64,000 nucleotides of DNA, taken from NCBI GenBank assembly GCA_024280295.1, contig JAJRQK010000039.1, positions 186,001 through 250,000 of the forward strand, read 5' to 3'. Shown one piece after another: positions 26,202 to 35,504 of this stretch; position 1 is the first letter of the stretch, and every line of letters begins with the position of its first letter. The translations under genes were made by a program, and so were the position numbers. This DNA is from Bacteroidota bacterium. Its GTDB lineage: Bacteria; Bacteroidota; Bacteroidia; Flavobacteriales_D; Crocinitomicaceae. Below the pieces are notes generated by a model, which was not told the origin of the DNA, searched no databases, and saw only the letters and a list, made by a program, of their open reading frames with translations.

Positions 26202-26963
26202 CTAAATAAAACGAGAAAACTCAAGTTCTTTCTTTTCTGGATAATTCACTAAAACTCCTTTGTTTGATCCGTGGTAAACAAACATACTTCCAGCTGCAAG
26301 TCCATTTGCTAGCCCTTCATCGTATGCTTGCAGTAAGTCGTTAGTATTTCCTGCTCCTCCAAGAGCTGTGACTGGAATTGTAATGTTTTGGGTGATTTCT
26401 TTAATAAGCTCAATATCATACCCTCCCATCCGGCCATCATTTGCCATAGATTGTATGATTACTTCACCTACTCCAAGATCCTCCATTTTACGCGCAAAAT
26501 TTACAGGAGAGTTCGAAATACTTTTTGTTCCAGCGTTGATCCAGACATGATTCCCTTTGAATATTTTCTTTTTCACATCAATACAAACACTAATCGTAGA
26601 AGACCCAAAATTCAAACATGCTTCTTTAATAAATGAATTATTTTCAGCAGCGGAATTGATAATAATTCGTTCTGCTCCAGCCTTAATAATTGATTCTATA
26701 TCGGCAAGTGATTTCACTCCCCCCCCAACTCCAAATGGCATGTTTGCTTCTTCACCTACTTCACGAACAAAATCAAGTGAAATTAACCTTCCTTGTTTAG
26801 ATGCCTCAATGTCGAGAAAAATTAATTCGTCCGCTTTGAGGTCATTGAAAATCTTAACGGCGTTTATGGGGTCACCAATATAGTTGTGATTTTTAAATTG
26901 TACTGATTTAACAAGGATATTTCCTTTTAATAACAAGACGGGGATAACTCTGGGGCGATACAT
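26202..26963 (-). CDS. HisF-like cyclase subunit of the sugar-amidation complex (WbuZ type)
   Basis: 253 residues, a TIM barrel related to imidazole-glycerol-phosphate synthase subunit HisF. It differs from true HisF at the start: VIPVLLLKGNILVKSVQFK where HisF has the catalytic Asp in CLDVxxGRVVKG. This substitution marks the WbuZ/HisF2 subfamily used in polysaccharide loci. Other parts are kept: GDPINAVKIFNDLKADELIF, PFGVGGGVKSL, ADGG-like AGGAGNTNDLLQ and the phosphate loops. The role is to receive ammonia from the HisH-like partner and feed the WbpG-type enzyme. Start overlaps the HisH-like stop by one base (26963). It is not a histidine-biosynthesis gene. Confidence 0.88.
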   Translation of the reverse strand: MYRPRVIPVLLLKGNILVKSVQFKNHNYIGDPINAVKIFNDLKADELIFLDIEASKQGRLISLDFVREVGEEANMPFGVGGGVKSLADIESIIKAGAERIIINSAAENNSFIKEACLNFGSSTISVCIDVKKKIFKGNHVWINAGTKSISNSPVNFARKMEDLGVGEVIIQSMANDGRMGGYDIELIKEITQNITIPVTALGGAGNTNDLLQAYDEGLANGLAAGSMFVYHGSNKGVLVNYPEKKELEFSRFI

Positions 26964-27580
26964 TAGAGAGCGATAAAGTTTTTGAAAAATTGATTACCTG
27001 CGTCATGACTTTTCTCAGGGTGGTATTGAACGCCAAAAATATTTTCTCTTTCTATTCCCGAAGTGAATTTATAGCTGTACTCAGTTTCATTAAGGATATC
27101 CTGTTTATTTTTCATTTTGATGTGATAAGAATGGACAAAATAGAACCTTTCTTCATGAAGGATGCCGTTCATTATTGGACTTTTTTTATTGATCGCCACA
27201 GAATTCCATCCGATATGTGGGACTTTGTAATTCACTTTATCTTCCACTTCAAATTTTACTACTTCCGCATCAAACCAACCAAGTCCTTTTACACTTCCTT
27301 CTTCACTTGAATTTGCCATTAATTGCATTCCCAAACAAATACCAAGTACTGGCGTTTTTTTAACCAGAACTGCTTCATGCAGTGCCGCTTCCAGATGAAG
27401 CGACTGAATGTTCTTCATTGCTTTTTGGAAATGACCTACACCGGGAAGAATAATTTTGTCTGCAGAAAGAATCTCATTTGCGTCAGATGATATTATTGCG
27501 GTTGAGTTTAGACTATTGAGCCGCCTAGCAACAGAACTTAAGTTCCCCATCCCGTAATCGATTAGAATTATTTTCTGCAA
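26963..27580 (-). CDS. HisH-like glutamine amidotransferase of the sugar-amidation complex
   Basis: 205 residues, class I glutaminase. The nucleophile Cys is in LGICLGMQ, the His-Glu pair in QYHPEKS, and the start IILIDYGMGNLSSV is that of HisH. It hydrolyses glutamine and channels ammonia through the HisF-like barrel to the amidotransferase. The gene is first of the three-gene module and its stop overlaps the HisF-like start. No other his genes are nearby, which supports the glycan role rather than histidine synthesis. Confidence 0.9.
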   Translation of the reverse strand: MQKIILIDYGMGNLSSVARRLNSLNSTAIISSDANEILSADKIILPGVGHFQKAMKNIQSLHLEAALHEAVLVKKTPVLGICLGMQLMANSSEEGSVKGLGWFDAEVVKFEVEDKVNYKVPHIGWNSVAINKKSPIMNGILHEERFYFVHSYHIKMKNKQDILNETEYSYKFTSGIERENIFGVQYHPEKSHDAGNQFFKNFIAL

Positions 27581-27590
27581 ACCTCTATCG

Positions 27591-28928
27591 TTAGCTTTTT
27601 GATTTAATCCCGGTTATTATTTGAGCCAGAAGTTCAACTTGTTTTTTTCTCGAAAGCTTATCAACGCCGATTGAGTTACATTCAATTTTTCCCGACGATT
27701 TAAATTCGTGAGCTAGTTGCTTTAGTGCAAATAATAGATGAGTATCATTCTCTATAATTATCCCAGAATTAGTTTTATTAATTAGGGCTATCTGAATTTG
27801 CACCTCATTTAAAGGGTCTTCCTCAAGTGTATAATATTGATCTTTTATACGTTGGGCCTCCTTATCATTTGAATAACAAAAAAGAATTTTCCGATTAATC
27901 CCGATGTAATCAAAAATCTTCGTTCCCATAAAAGAGTAATAATTGAATAAAAGCATCACATTATCTTTTGAAATCGCTTCAAGTAGTTCTGGGTTTGGTA
28001 TTCTTGGGTAAATGACGATTTTATCTTCGATTCCTTTATAGGTAGACGCGATTAAATCTGTTAGCATGTCATTGCTCCCAAGGCCATAAAACTTTAGCCG
28101 AATTGGGTCATCAGGGTTGCTGTTTACAAATTCCTCAAATACACGCAAAAAACTATTAATGGGGTGCCAATTGTACAATGTGCCAATAAATGAGATTGTC
28201 AACACATCGGTTTCTTGCTCAATATTTTTAACCCGTTCTATCGCTTCTGGGTCAAATCCATTTGGCACTATTTTGTGATCTAAATTAGGTACAAGTTTAG
28301 AGATGTTATAGGCGAAAAAGTTATCAACTGTTGTGAACAATGTGGCTTTTCTAACGATTCGTTTTTCCATGATTCGCCCCCATCGATTCAGTAAAAAATG
28401 CTGTTGTCCATAAATGTCTTGTGACCAAGGGTCTCTGTAGTCTGCGATCCATGGTGTAGTGTATTTTTGGCTTAATTTACTGGCGTATTTAAAAAGGATG
28501 AAAGGATCTCCAGTGGCAATAATTGCATCGACAGAATTTTCTTTTAAATAAGTGTTTGCTGAACGGTAGAGTTCTTTTTTTGGACCTACTGGTATAACAA
28601 ATTGAGCAAACTCGTAAAAAGCGGTTATTAATTTTCGGAAAAATTTATATTTGCTTTTTCCATATTTAAGAAGTAATCTATTTGATAAATTGGGTTGATA
28701 ATGGCTACGAATAATCATACCTCTTTCCGTTTCTTCAATTTCAGTTTTATCTGAGATACTAGGGGCAACATAATCCAATTCATTACCATATTCGTTCGTC
28801 CATTGGCGTGTAACAACGATTGGGTAAACGCCAAATTCATTGAAATACTTATACCAATTGTATGGCCTTAACCCACCAACGGAAACATAAGGGGGAAAAT
28901 CGTAAGCAAGAATAAGTACTTTTTTCAT
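27591..28928 (-). CDS. Glycosyltransferase, GT4-like
   Basis: 445 residues from the ATG at 28928, 4 bp after the flippase stop; a GTG at 28946 would overlap that gene and add six residues. N-terminal acceptor domain: LILAYDFPPYVSVGGLRPYN, with the Gly-Gly loop. YRDPWSQDIYGQQHFLLNRW lies at the domain junction. The C-terminal donor domain carries VPNGFDPEAIE, TISFIGTLYNWHPINSF and, weaker, the GT4 Glu region near NVMLLFNYYSFMGTKIFDYI. It probably adds one sugar of the repeat unit flipped by the neighbouring Wzx-like protein. Donor unknown. Confidence 0.85.
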   Translation of the reverse strand: MKKVLILAYDFPPYVSVGGLRPYNWYKYFNEFGVYPIVVTRQWTNEYGNELDYVAPSISDKTEIEETERGMIIRSHYQPNLSNRLLLKYGKSKYKFFRKLITAFYEFAQFVIPVGPKKELYRSANTYLKENSVDAIIATGDPFILFKYASKLSQKYTTPWIADYRDPWSQDIYGQQHFLLNRWGRIMEKRIVRKATLFTTVDNFFAYNISKLVPNLDHKIVPNGFDPEAIERVKNIEQETDVLTISFIGTLYNWHPINSFLRVFEEFVNSNPDDPIRLKFYGLGSNDMLTDLIASTYKGIEDKIVIYPRIPNPELLEAISKDNVMLLFNYYSFMGTKIFDYIGINRKILFCYSNDKEAQRIKDQYYTLEEDPLNEVQIQIALINKTNSGIIIENDTHLLFALKQLAHEFKSSGKIECNSIGVDKLSRKKQVELLAQIITGIKSKS

Positions 28929-28932
28929 TCGT

Positions 28933-30387
28933 TTAGTCCATTTCACGATTTACGGTATCTGCAATTTTCATCTTTTTATACGTTAATAGATACGCTGCGA
29001 ACAATATAATGAAACATACGATTCCGCCGAATATGATAAAGCCGAAGTTGCCAGATAAGATGTTTTCCATGTCATAATAAACAGAAGTAACATAAATTCC
29101 CACAATTGAAATAAACACAAGCGTATTTCTCAGGCGCAAATTCATATTTGTAATTCGTTTTCCAATGAGATATAGTATTGCAGCCATTAAAAAAGAAGAA
29201 ACCGCTTGGGCAATACCAGAACCAATATAACCGTACTCTCTCATGAGGATAATATTTAGAGAGATAACAGATATTCCTGCCACAGATGTTGCAATAAGTA
29301 AATAGGCATTCTTCTTCACAAGACTAAAATTCACGGAGAACTGAGTAGATATAAGAGATAGGACGTTGCTAAATGCAATCAAGGGGACTACCGTCACAAC
29401 GCCTAAATAGAGATCGTTCGCTAATACTAATGTCAGTAGAGGTGACGCGGCGATAATTCCAACCATCACTATAAGTCCAGAGAAGACAGAAATATCAAAT
29501 ACTTGCTGATAACTTTGGTCCGCATTTTTTTCTTTATGTATGGACATTATAAAAGGTCCGATTGCCATTCGAATCATGTCGGCAACTACAATTATTGGTA
29601 TTGTAAGTTGCATTGCTAGTGCTAGTGTTGCAATATCTATAGGTTCATCTAGCAAATCTACACCAATGAACTTATCTACGCTTAATATCATCCATTCAAA
29701 GCCACTTATTACAAAAAATGGCCATGAGAAAAGCCATAACCTCTTGAGCATTCCACTCGAATAATACTTCCAATTTAAATAGCTTCGGGCGGTCTTGATA
29801 AAGAAGAAATTTACCAAAAGTCTTCCAATAAACTGTGAAGCAATGATTTCTATCAATCCGAAATCTAGAAACAACAGGCCGCCTCCGATTAGCATTAAGG
29901 TAAATAATGCTTCCAAAAAGACTATTTGAAGTACTTTCTTAGGTTTGCGTTGTATTCTGAAGGTGTTTATATTCGTGATATTAATAATGTATGGGAAAAA
30001 TTGACAAGCAACTAATACAAGGGCCCACTCAAGATCACCTCCATTTTCAGCTGTCACAATAAAGATAGATTTTATTGACCCTGCGAAGAGGTAAAAGGAG
30101 AAGAGAATTACTAATGCAATGAGAAGTTGGTAATAAAACCAACTTGAAAATATCATCTTGTGAACTTTAGGTCTATTCCACGAATAGTAGTAGTAAAACA
30201 CTCCCGAATTCAGTGCTAAAAACACTGTTAACACAGAGAAAATAGATTGCAGCATGATTAAGTTAGAATAATCAGTCTCTCCTAATCCAACATAAAGCGG
30301 GATTAGCATCATTGCAAAGACTCGTGAGAAGACATTTGCAAAGCCATAAATTAAGGTTTCACCGATAAATTCTTTAATCTTACTCAA
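28933..30387 (-). CDS. Wzx-like polysaccharide flippase (MOP superfamily)
   Basis: 484 residues with 12-14 hydrophobic segments throughout. The N-terminus FIGETLIYGFANVFSRVFAM is the classic start of Wzx/RfbX flippases, and later parts (KSTRSYLNWKYYS-like arginine-rich loop, SWPFFVISGFEW, SVAGISVISLNIILMREYGY) agree. It should move an undecaprenyl-linked oligosaccharide from the cytoplasmic to the periplasmic face. First gene of the left arm, divergent from legB. No Wzy polymerase or Wzz gene is visible in the window, so chain building depends on genes elsewhere or on single-unit transfer. Confidence 0.9.
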   Translation of the reverse strand: MSKIKEFIGETLIYGFANVFSRVFAMMLIPLYVGLGETDYSNLIMLQSIFSVLTVFLALNSGVFYYYYSWNRPKVHKMIFSSWFYYQLLIALVILFSFYLFAGSIKSIFIVTAENGGDLEWALVLVACQFFPYIINITNINTFRIQRKPKKVLQIVFLEALFTLMLIGGGLLFLDFGLIEIIASQFIGRLLVNFFFIKTARSYLNWKYYSSGMLKRLWLFSWPFFVISGFEWMILSVDKFIGVDLLDEPIDIATLALAMQLTIPIIVVADMIRMAIGPFIMSIHKEKNADQSYQQVFDISVFSGLIVMVGIIAASPLLTLVLANDLYLGVVTVVPLIAFSNVLSLISTQFSVNFSLVKKNAYLLIATSVAGISVISLNIILMREYGYIGSGIAQAVSSFLMAAILYLIGKRITNMNLRLRNTLVFISIVGIYVTSVYYDMENILSGNFGFIIFGGIVCFIILFAAYLLTYKKMKIADTVNREMD

Positions 30388-30602
30388 TGTGGAATTACAA
30401 TTAATTTAGTCTATTAATACTAAGGTCATTTAGCATAGAATTTTATGTAGGTAGCACTTCAAATTTACATGTTTTTTTCATTTCAAGCAGTACGATTTGC
30501 ATTTTGGTATGAACTTTTCAAATGAGGAAACACTCATAATATCTGTCATTTTCTTCCAAAGGACTGGTAGATTGTGTAGTTTAGTTCGAAAATTTGGCAT
30601 TT

Positions 30603-31577
30603 ATGAAGGCACTTGTAACTGGTGCAGATGGGTTTATCGGATCTCATCTTACAGAACTCTTACTGGCTACTGGCTTTGAAGTAAAAGCATTGGCTCAGTA
30701 TAACTCTTTCAATAACTGGGGATGGATCGACGATTTGCAACACAATCAACTTGAAATTGTATCTGGTGATGTTCGAGATTCAAACTATTGCAGAGAAATC
30801 ACCAAAGATGTTGATGTTATTTTTCATCTCGCAGCATTAATAGCAATTCCTTATTCATACGTCGCACCTGAAAGTTATGTCGATACAAATGTCACAGGAA
30901 CACTGAATATTTGTCGAGCAGCAAAGGATCATGGAATAAAAAAAGTCATTGTTACCTCCACTTCTGAAGTTTATGGCACCGCTCAGTATGTTCCTATTGA
31001 TGAGAAACACCCTAAGCAGCCTCAATCACCTTATTCTGCATCAAAGATTGGTGCGGATATGATGGCGATGAGTTATTTTAATTCATTCGACTTGCCTGTA
31101 GTCATTGCGCGCCCTTTTAACACGTACGGACCTAGACAGTCAGCGCGAGCTATTATTCCTACAATTATCGGTCAAATTGCCGCTGGAGAAACCATTATTA
31201 AGCTGGGGGATTTATCTCCTACGCGCGATTTTAACTATGTAGAAGATACATGTCGTGGATTTCTAGCACTCGCTGAATCAGAGCAAGCAGTAGGGAAGGA
31301 AGTAAATATTGCAAGTAATAGTGAAATCTCTGTAAAAGATACGCTAGACTTGATTGCGAAATTGATGAATAAAGATGTTGAGTTTGTTCAAGAAAAAGAA
31401 CGAATGCGTCCTGGGAAATCAGAAGTTTTTAGGCTGTATGGTGATAATTCACTGATCCGTTCAATTTCAGATTTCGAATCGTGCGTTTCTTTGGAAGAAG
31501 GATTATTACGAACGATTGAATGGTTTTCAAAACCACAAAATTTGGCAAAGTACAAGACCTCTATCTATAATATTTAG
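30603..31577 (+). CDS. legB: NAD-dependent 4,6-dehydratase, LegB type
   Basis: 324 residues from the ATG at 30603; a TTG three codons earlier is less likely. Extended SDR fold: NAD loop GADGFIGSHL; the LegB-characteristic YNSFNNWGWIDDL; AALIAIPYSYVAPESYVDTN; active-site STSEVYGTAQYVP; and YSASK (Tyr and Lys of the catalytic set). LegB removes water from a nucleotide-activated N-acetylglucosamine to give the 4-keto-6-deoxy sugar, the first committed step towards di-amino sugars and legionaminic acid. The neighbouring aminotransferase and CBS-nucleotidyltransferase support this. LegI (synthase), LegG (epimerase) and LegF (CMP transfer) are not in the window. Confidence 0.9.
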   Translation: MKALVTGADGFIGSHLTELLLATGFEVKALAQYNSFNNWGWIDDLQHNQLEIVSGDVRDSNYCREITKDVDVIFHLAALIAIPYSYVAPESYVDTNVTGTLNICRAAKDHGIKKVIVTSTSEVYGTAQYVPIDEKHPKQPQSPYSASKIGADMMAMSYFNSFDLPVVIARPFNTYGPRQSARAIIPTIIGQIAAGETIIKLGDLSPTRDFNYVEDTCRGFLALAESEQAVGKEVNIASNSEISVKDTLDLIAKLMNKDVEFVQEKERMRPGKSEVFRLYGDNSLIRSISDFESCVSLEEGLLRTIEWFSKPQNLAKYKTSIYNI

Positions 31578-31583
31578 TTCAAC

Positions 31584-32723
31584 ATGAGTTTTACGATCCC
31601 CCTTTTTAAACTAAATTTCGATGAGCGAGAGGAAGAAGCTGTATTGGAAACGATTCGCTCAAAATGGATTTCGACGGGCCCTCGTTGTGCTGATTTTGAA
31701 GATCGGTTTTCTGAGTTATTGAATGTTGATTATAGCGTCAGTTTAGCGAACTGTACTGGAGCTTTGCATCTCGCATTGGCTGCCTTAGACATCTCAGAGG
31801 GAGATGAGGTGCTTTGCCCATCTTTAAGTTTTGCAGCCACCGTTAATTCGGTACGTTATGTTAATGCAACTCCTGTATTTTGCGATGTTTCCAGTGCATC
31901 CGACCCTACAATTAGCTTGGAAGAAATCAAGGCAAAAGTTACAGATAAAACCAAGGCAATTATTGTCATGCACTTTGGCGGTTATGCCTGTGCAATGGAT
32001 GAAATTTTGACCTTCGCGAAAGAAAGTAATATTTATGTGATCGAAGATGCTTGCCATGCACCGCTTTCAGAATATAAGGGTGAAAAATTAGGAACGCTTG
32101 GAGATATTGGCTGCTTCAGTTTTTTCTCGAATAAGAATATCTCCACAGGAGAAGGAGGAATGCTCGTAACGAATAATGAAGATACGGCAAAGAAAATTCG
32201 ATTGCTGCGATCTCATGGAATGACTACCATGTCTTATGAACGTTCAAAAGGTCATGCAACGCGTTATGATATTGTTGAGCTAGGTTACAATTATCGAATG
32301 GATGATATTCGAGCATCAATAGGGATCGTCCAGTTGCAGAAATTACCGGGAGATTTAATTAAAAGAACTGAAGTTCGAAAAAATTATCTTTCTCATCTAT
32401 CAAGTTTGACTGAAATTACGATTCCATTTGCTGATCGAACTGATTTTTCGTCCAACTATATTTTTCCAATCGTTTTGAATGATTCAACAGAAGAAAAAAG
32501 AGATCAGCTGAGGGATTATATGCATGCTCAAGGAATTCAGACAAGTGTTCATTATCCATCAATTCATCAGTTTTCTATTTATCAAGACGATAGTCATCAG
32601 CTTCCGATAACAGAATATATCTCAGGTAATTCAATCACATTACCAATTTATGGAAGTCTAACCGAAAAGGAGGTTGAGTTTATTTGCGCAACACTTAAAA
32701 GTGGTTTGAATGAGTTTTACTAA
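31584..32723 (+). CDS. DegT/DnrJ/EryC1/StrS aminotransferase
   Basis: 379 residues, PLP-dependent fold type I. Motifs: SKWISTGPRCADFE at the start, CTGALHLALAALDI, PSLSFAATVNSV, VIEDACHAP with the PLP-binding Asp, and SFFSNKNISTGEGG with the Schiff-base lysine. In context it most likely transaminates the 4-keto sugar made by LegB (a LegC/PglE role), using glutamate as amino donor. It starts 6 bp after legB and overlaps the ATP-grasp gene by 14 bp, so the three genes are coupled. The exact sugar cannot be read from sequence. Confidence 0.9.
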   Translation: MSFTIPLFKLNFDEREEEAVLETIRSKWISTGPRCADFEDRFSELLNVDYSVSLANCTGALHLALAALDISEGDEVLCPSLSFAATVNSVRYVNATPVFCDVSSASDPTISLEEIKAKVTDKTKAIIVMHFGGYACAMDEILTFAKESNIYVIEDACHAPLSEYKGEKLGTLGDIGCFSFFSNKNISTGEGGMLVTNNEDTAKKIRLLRSHGMTTMSYERSKGHATRYDIVELGYNYRMDDIRASIGIVQLQKLPGDLIKRTEVRKNYLSHLSSLTEITIPFADRTDFSSNYIFPIVLNDSTEEKRDQLRDYMHAQGIQTSVHYPSIHQFSIYQDDSHQLPITEYISGNSITLPIYGSLTEKEVEFICATLKSGLNEFY

Positions 32724-33897
32724 TAAACGACTTTTAATTTTTGGTGGTGGTCCGCTTCAAAAATCACTAATAAATCAAGCGAATTCTCTTGGAATTGAAA
32801 CAATAGTTATTGATCCTGATCCTAGCGCAATAGGAAAACAATTGGCATCACATTTTGAGGTTATTGAAGGTGATGACTTTGAAGCAACCTGTGAAGTGGT
32901 TGATAGCTTTGCAATTGATGGGATAATTACAAGTGCCACGGACAAACCTCTGGTAATGATGGCGAGAATAGCAGAGCGCTATAAATTTCCATTTTATTCT
33001 GTAAAAACAGCAGAAAACTGTACGAATAAAAGTAAGATGAAGTGTGTGTTTGACCAGAATGATATCCGCTGCGCTAAAGGGAAGTTGATGAAGAATTCTT
33101 CGGAAATTGAACTATACCCAGTGATTATTAAGCCGGTAGACAACTCCGGTAGTCGAGGAGTATTTTATTGTGACAGCCCTCAAGGGGCAGGGGCATTGTT
33201 CGAAGAAAGTCTCAGATATTCCAAAGAAGATGCACTTCTATGCGAAGAAGTCATTCTTGGAGCAGAATATAGTGTTGAATCCCTTCATGATGGAGTCACC
33301 TCTGAACTAATAGCAATAACTAAGAAAACAAGTACGAAATTTCCAGTAAACGTTGAAACAGCACATGTTATCCCAGCTCAACTGAGTAAAGATATTATTA
33401 AAAGGATTAATGCTCTTATTCAGGAGATATCAATAGCATTTAATTATCGATTCTGTGCAGCTCATACTGAAATCAAAATATTTAATGGTACAATCACTGT
33501 AATTGAAACTAGCCCAAGATTGGGGGGTGACTATATTACTTCTCATTTGGTTCGCCTAGCTACTGGTGTTAACTTAGAATCCAATTTAATTAAACTTCGA
33601 TTAGGTATGGAGGTTTCAACTTTACCGTCTGAATCAGCACATTCAGGGATATTTTATTTCGAACTCCATCAAGGAAAAGTTACTCAGCTTGGGGACTTTA
33701 ATTCTATACTGTCCATTCCTGAAGTAATATTGCTTACTGTTGATTTGAAGGTGGGTGATAGTACAAAGCAGCTTCGGAATAGTTTGGACCGGCAAGGTTA
33801 TGTTATTCTGAAATGTCAAAGCAACTTAGAATTAATTGAAACAAAACAGCGTGTATTCTCGTTAATAAAAGAGCAGATTGATATTATCATCAAATGA
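32710..33897 (+). CDS. ATP-grasp ligase in glycan locus
   Basis: 395 residues. Pre-ATP-grasp domain LLIFGGGPLQKSLINQA; central lid region YPVIIKPVDNSGSRGV with conserved Lys; CEEVILGAEYSVES; and the metal-binding part VIETSPRLGGDYITSHL (Glu and Asn/Arg-type residues). This looks like the carboxylate-amine ligases of the carbamoyl-phosphate-synthase-like group. Its place between an amino-sugar aminotransferase and an acetyltransferase suggests that it attaches an amino acid or other carboxylate to the newly made amino group; that is inference from context. It overlaps the upstream gene by 14 bp and comes 13 bp before the GNAT gene. Confidence 0.82.
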   Translation: MSFTNKRLLIFGGGPLQKSLINQANSLGIETIVIDPDPSAIGKQLASHFEVIEGDDFEATCEVVDSFAIDGIITSATDKPLVMMARIAERYKFPFYSVKTAENCTNKSKMKCVFDQNDIRCAKGKLMKNSSEIELYPVIIKPVDNSGSRGVFYCDSPQGAGALFEESLRYSKEDALLCEEVILGAEYSVESLHDGVTSELIAITKKTSTKFPVNVETAHVIPAQLSKDIIKRINALIQEISIAFNYRFCAAHTEIKIFNGTITVIETSPRLGGDYITSHLVRLATGVNLESNLIKLRLGMEVSTLPSESAHSGIFYFELHQGKVTQLGDFNSILSIPEVILLTVDLKVGDSTKQLRNSLDRQGYVILKCQSNLELIETKQRVFSLIKEQIDIIIK

Positions 33898-33910
33898 AAA
33901 TTTTAAGTTT

Positions 33911-34453
33911 ATGTTAACTGGCAAAAATGTAAGACTGCGATCATTAAGAGCAGAAGATATTCATAAAACGAATGTGTGGCGAAATGATCTTGAATTAATT
34001 CGAGTTACCCAAGGGACTCGCTATCCTAGTTCAATCGAGATGGATGAAATTTGGTTTGACAGGGTACTTAAAGATATGAGTAATCGAAATATTTATTTTG
34101 CGATAGAGGAAGTTGGAACCTCGGATTATATTGGAATGGTTCACTTAAGTGGCATTGATTACTTGAGTGGAACATCTAATTGGGGAATTATTATAGGAGA
34201 TCGATCGAAACAAGGAAAAGGGTATAGTATTGAGGCACAAAACTTATTGTTCGAATATGCTTTTGAAGAGTTGAACCTTAAAAAATTAAACAGCTATGTT
34301 GTAAATTTTAATAACGCTTGCATTAAAATGCTTGACAAGCTCGGAAGTATTAAAAAAGAGGGCAAATTGGAACGGCATTACTATACAGAAGGAGCGTATC
34401 ACGATATTTATATTTTCGCGATTTTCAAGGAAGATTTTATTAAAAACAAATAA
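33911..34453 (+). CDS. GNAT N-acetyltransferase (LegH/PseH-like role possible)
   Basis: 180 residues from the ATG at 33911; a TTG at 33878 lies inside the previous gene. LTGKNVRLRSLRAEDI start, WRNDLELIR, GIIIGDRSKQGKGYSIEA (acetyl-CoA-binding Gln/Arg-x-x-Gly-x-Gly/Ala loop) and VNFNNACIKMLDKLGSIKKEG near the end. PseH and many polysaccharide GNATs look like this. It would acetylate the 4-amino group of the nucleotide sugar made by the two upstream enzymes. It is one of two candidate acyl-adding enzymes here, the other being the ATP-grasp protein. Confidence 0.85.
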   Translation: MLTGKNVRLRSLRAEDIHKTNVWRNDLELIRVTQGTRYPSSIEMDEIWFDRVLKDMSNRNIYFAIEEVGTSDYIGMVHLSGIDYLSGTSNWGIIIGDRSKQGKGYSIEAQNLLFEYAFEELNLKKLNSYVVNFNNACIKMLDKLGSIKKEGKLERHYYTEGAYHDIYIFAIFKEDFIKNK

Positions 34454-34457
34454 CAAC

Positions 34458-35504
34458 GTGTTTATTAATCAAATTCCCCCAGATACATCTCTCGTAGAAT
34501 GCTTGAAGAAGATGGACGAGATTGACCAGAAGCTGTTAGTTATTACTGAAGGGCGTAAGTTTATCAGTGTTATTAGTATTGGAGATATCCAACGTGCTAT
34601 AATTAATAATATAGACTTAAATGCTCTAGCATCTGAAATTATTCGAGGAATTATCACCGTTGCTTCAACCAAAGATAGCCTAGAGAGTATCAAAGCGAAC
34701 ATGATGGAATTACGCGCCGAATGCATGCCCGTTATAGCAGAAAACGGTGACTTAGAAAACATCATCTATTGGAAAGATTTATTCGAAGAGAGAAAAGAAA
34801 AATTAGAACAATTAGGCTGCCCGGTAGTAGTTATGGCTGGAGGAATGGGGACACGGCTTCGACCACTAACCAATGTTATTCCTAAACCATTGATTCCTGT
34901 TGGGGAGAAAACTATGCTAGAAACAATTGTGGAGAGTTTTACAAAACATGGTTGTTCTGACTTTTATGTCAGCGTTAATTACAAGTCTGACTTAATCAAA
35001 TACTACATCGACGCAAACCCCGTGGAAGGAGCAAACTTCTCATTTTTCACAGAACCTAAACCATTAGGAACTGCTGGAAGTTTGCACTTACTCAAGGATC
35101 TGATCAAAGTTCCTTTTTTTGTCACGAACTGTGATATATTAGTCGATCAAGATTATGCAGAAATTTACAAATACCATAAAGAGAACAAGAACGAATTGAC
35201 AGTTGTTGCTGCCCTCAAGCACATATCGATTCCGTACGGAACACTTGAAACTGGGGAAGATGGAATACTCGAAAAGATTACAGAGAAGCCAGAGTTAACC
35301 TACTTGATTAATTCTGGACTATACATTTTAGAGCCACATCTGCTGGATGAGATTCCTACAAATGAATTCTACCATATTACGACCTTAATTAATAAACTAA
35401 TTTCGGAAAAACGAAGAGTTGGAGTATTTCCCGTAAGTGAAAAAAGCTGGAGAGACATTGGTGAGTGGAAGGAGTATTTCAAATTCATTAATATTGGCTC
35501 ATGA
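34458..35504 (+). CDS. CBS-domain sugar-1-phosphate nucleotidyltransferase (PtmE-like)
   Basis: 348 residues from a GTG at 34458, 4 bp after the previous stop; the frame is open further upstream but that part lies inside the GNAT gene. Two CBS domains occupy about residues 1-115 (PPDTSLVECLKKMDE, KDSLESIKANMMELRAECMP), then a nucleotidyltransferase domain: VVMAGGMGTRLRPLT, PKPLIPVGEKTMLE, TEPKPLGTAGSL and NCDILVDQDY with the metal-binding Asp. This architecture matches Campylobacter PtmE, the GlcN-1-phosphate guanylyltransferase that starts GDP-based legionaminic acid synthesis. That LegB is nearby supports a GDP-activated amino sugar. The overlap ATGA at 35501 couples it to the next gene. 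Confidence 0.87.
   Translation: MFINQIPPDTSLVECLKKMDEIDQKLLVITEGRKFISVISIGDIQRAIINNIDLNALASEIIRGIITVASTKDSLESIKANMMELRAECMPVIAENGDLENIIYWKDLFEERKEKLEQLGCPVVVMAGGMGTRLRPLTNVIPKPLIPVGEKTMLETIVESFTKHGCSDFYVSVNYKSDLIKYYIDANPVEGANFSFFTEPKPLGTAGSLHLLKDLIKVPFFVTNCDILVDQDYAEIYKYHKENKNELTVVAALKHISIPYGTLETGEDGILEKITEKPELTYLINSGLYILEPHLLDEIPTNEFYHITTLINKLISEKRRVGVFPVSEKSWRDIGEWKEYFKFINIGS

Noticed and set aside
26202-27580. Histidine biosynthesis genes hisF and hisH
   Set aside because: The HisF-like protein lacks the catalytic Asp of the CLDV motif, no other his gene is near, and both lie with a WbpG-type amidotransferase in a glycan locus.
30603-35504. Complete legionaminic acid pathway
   Set aside because: LegB, an aminotransferase, a GNAT and a PtmE-like enzyme are present, but LegG, LegI and LegF are not in the window.
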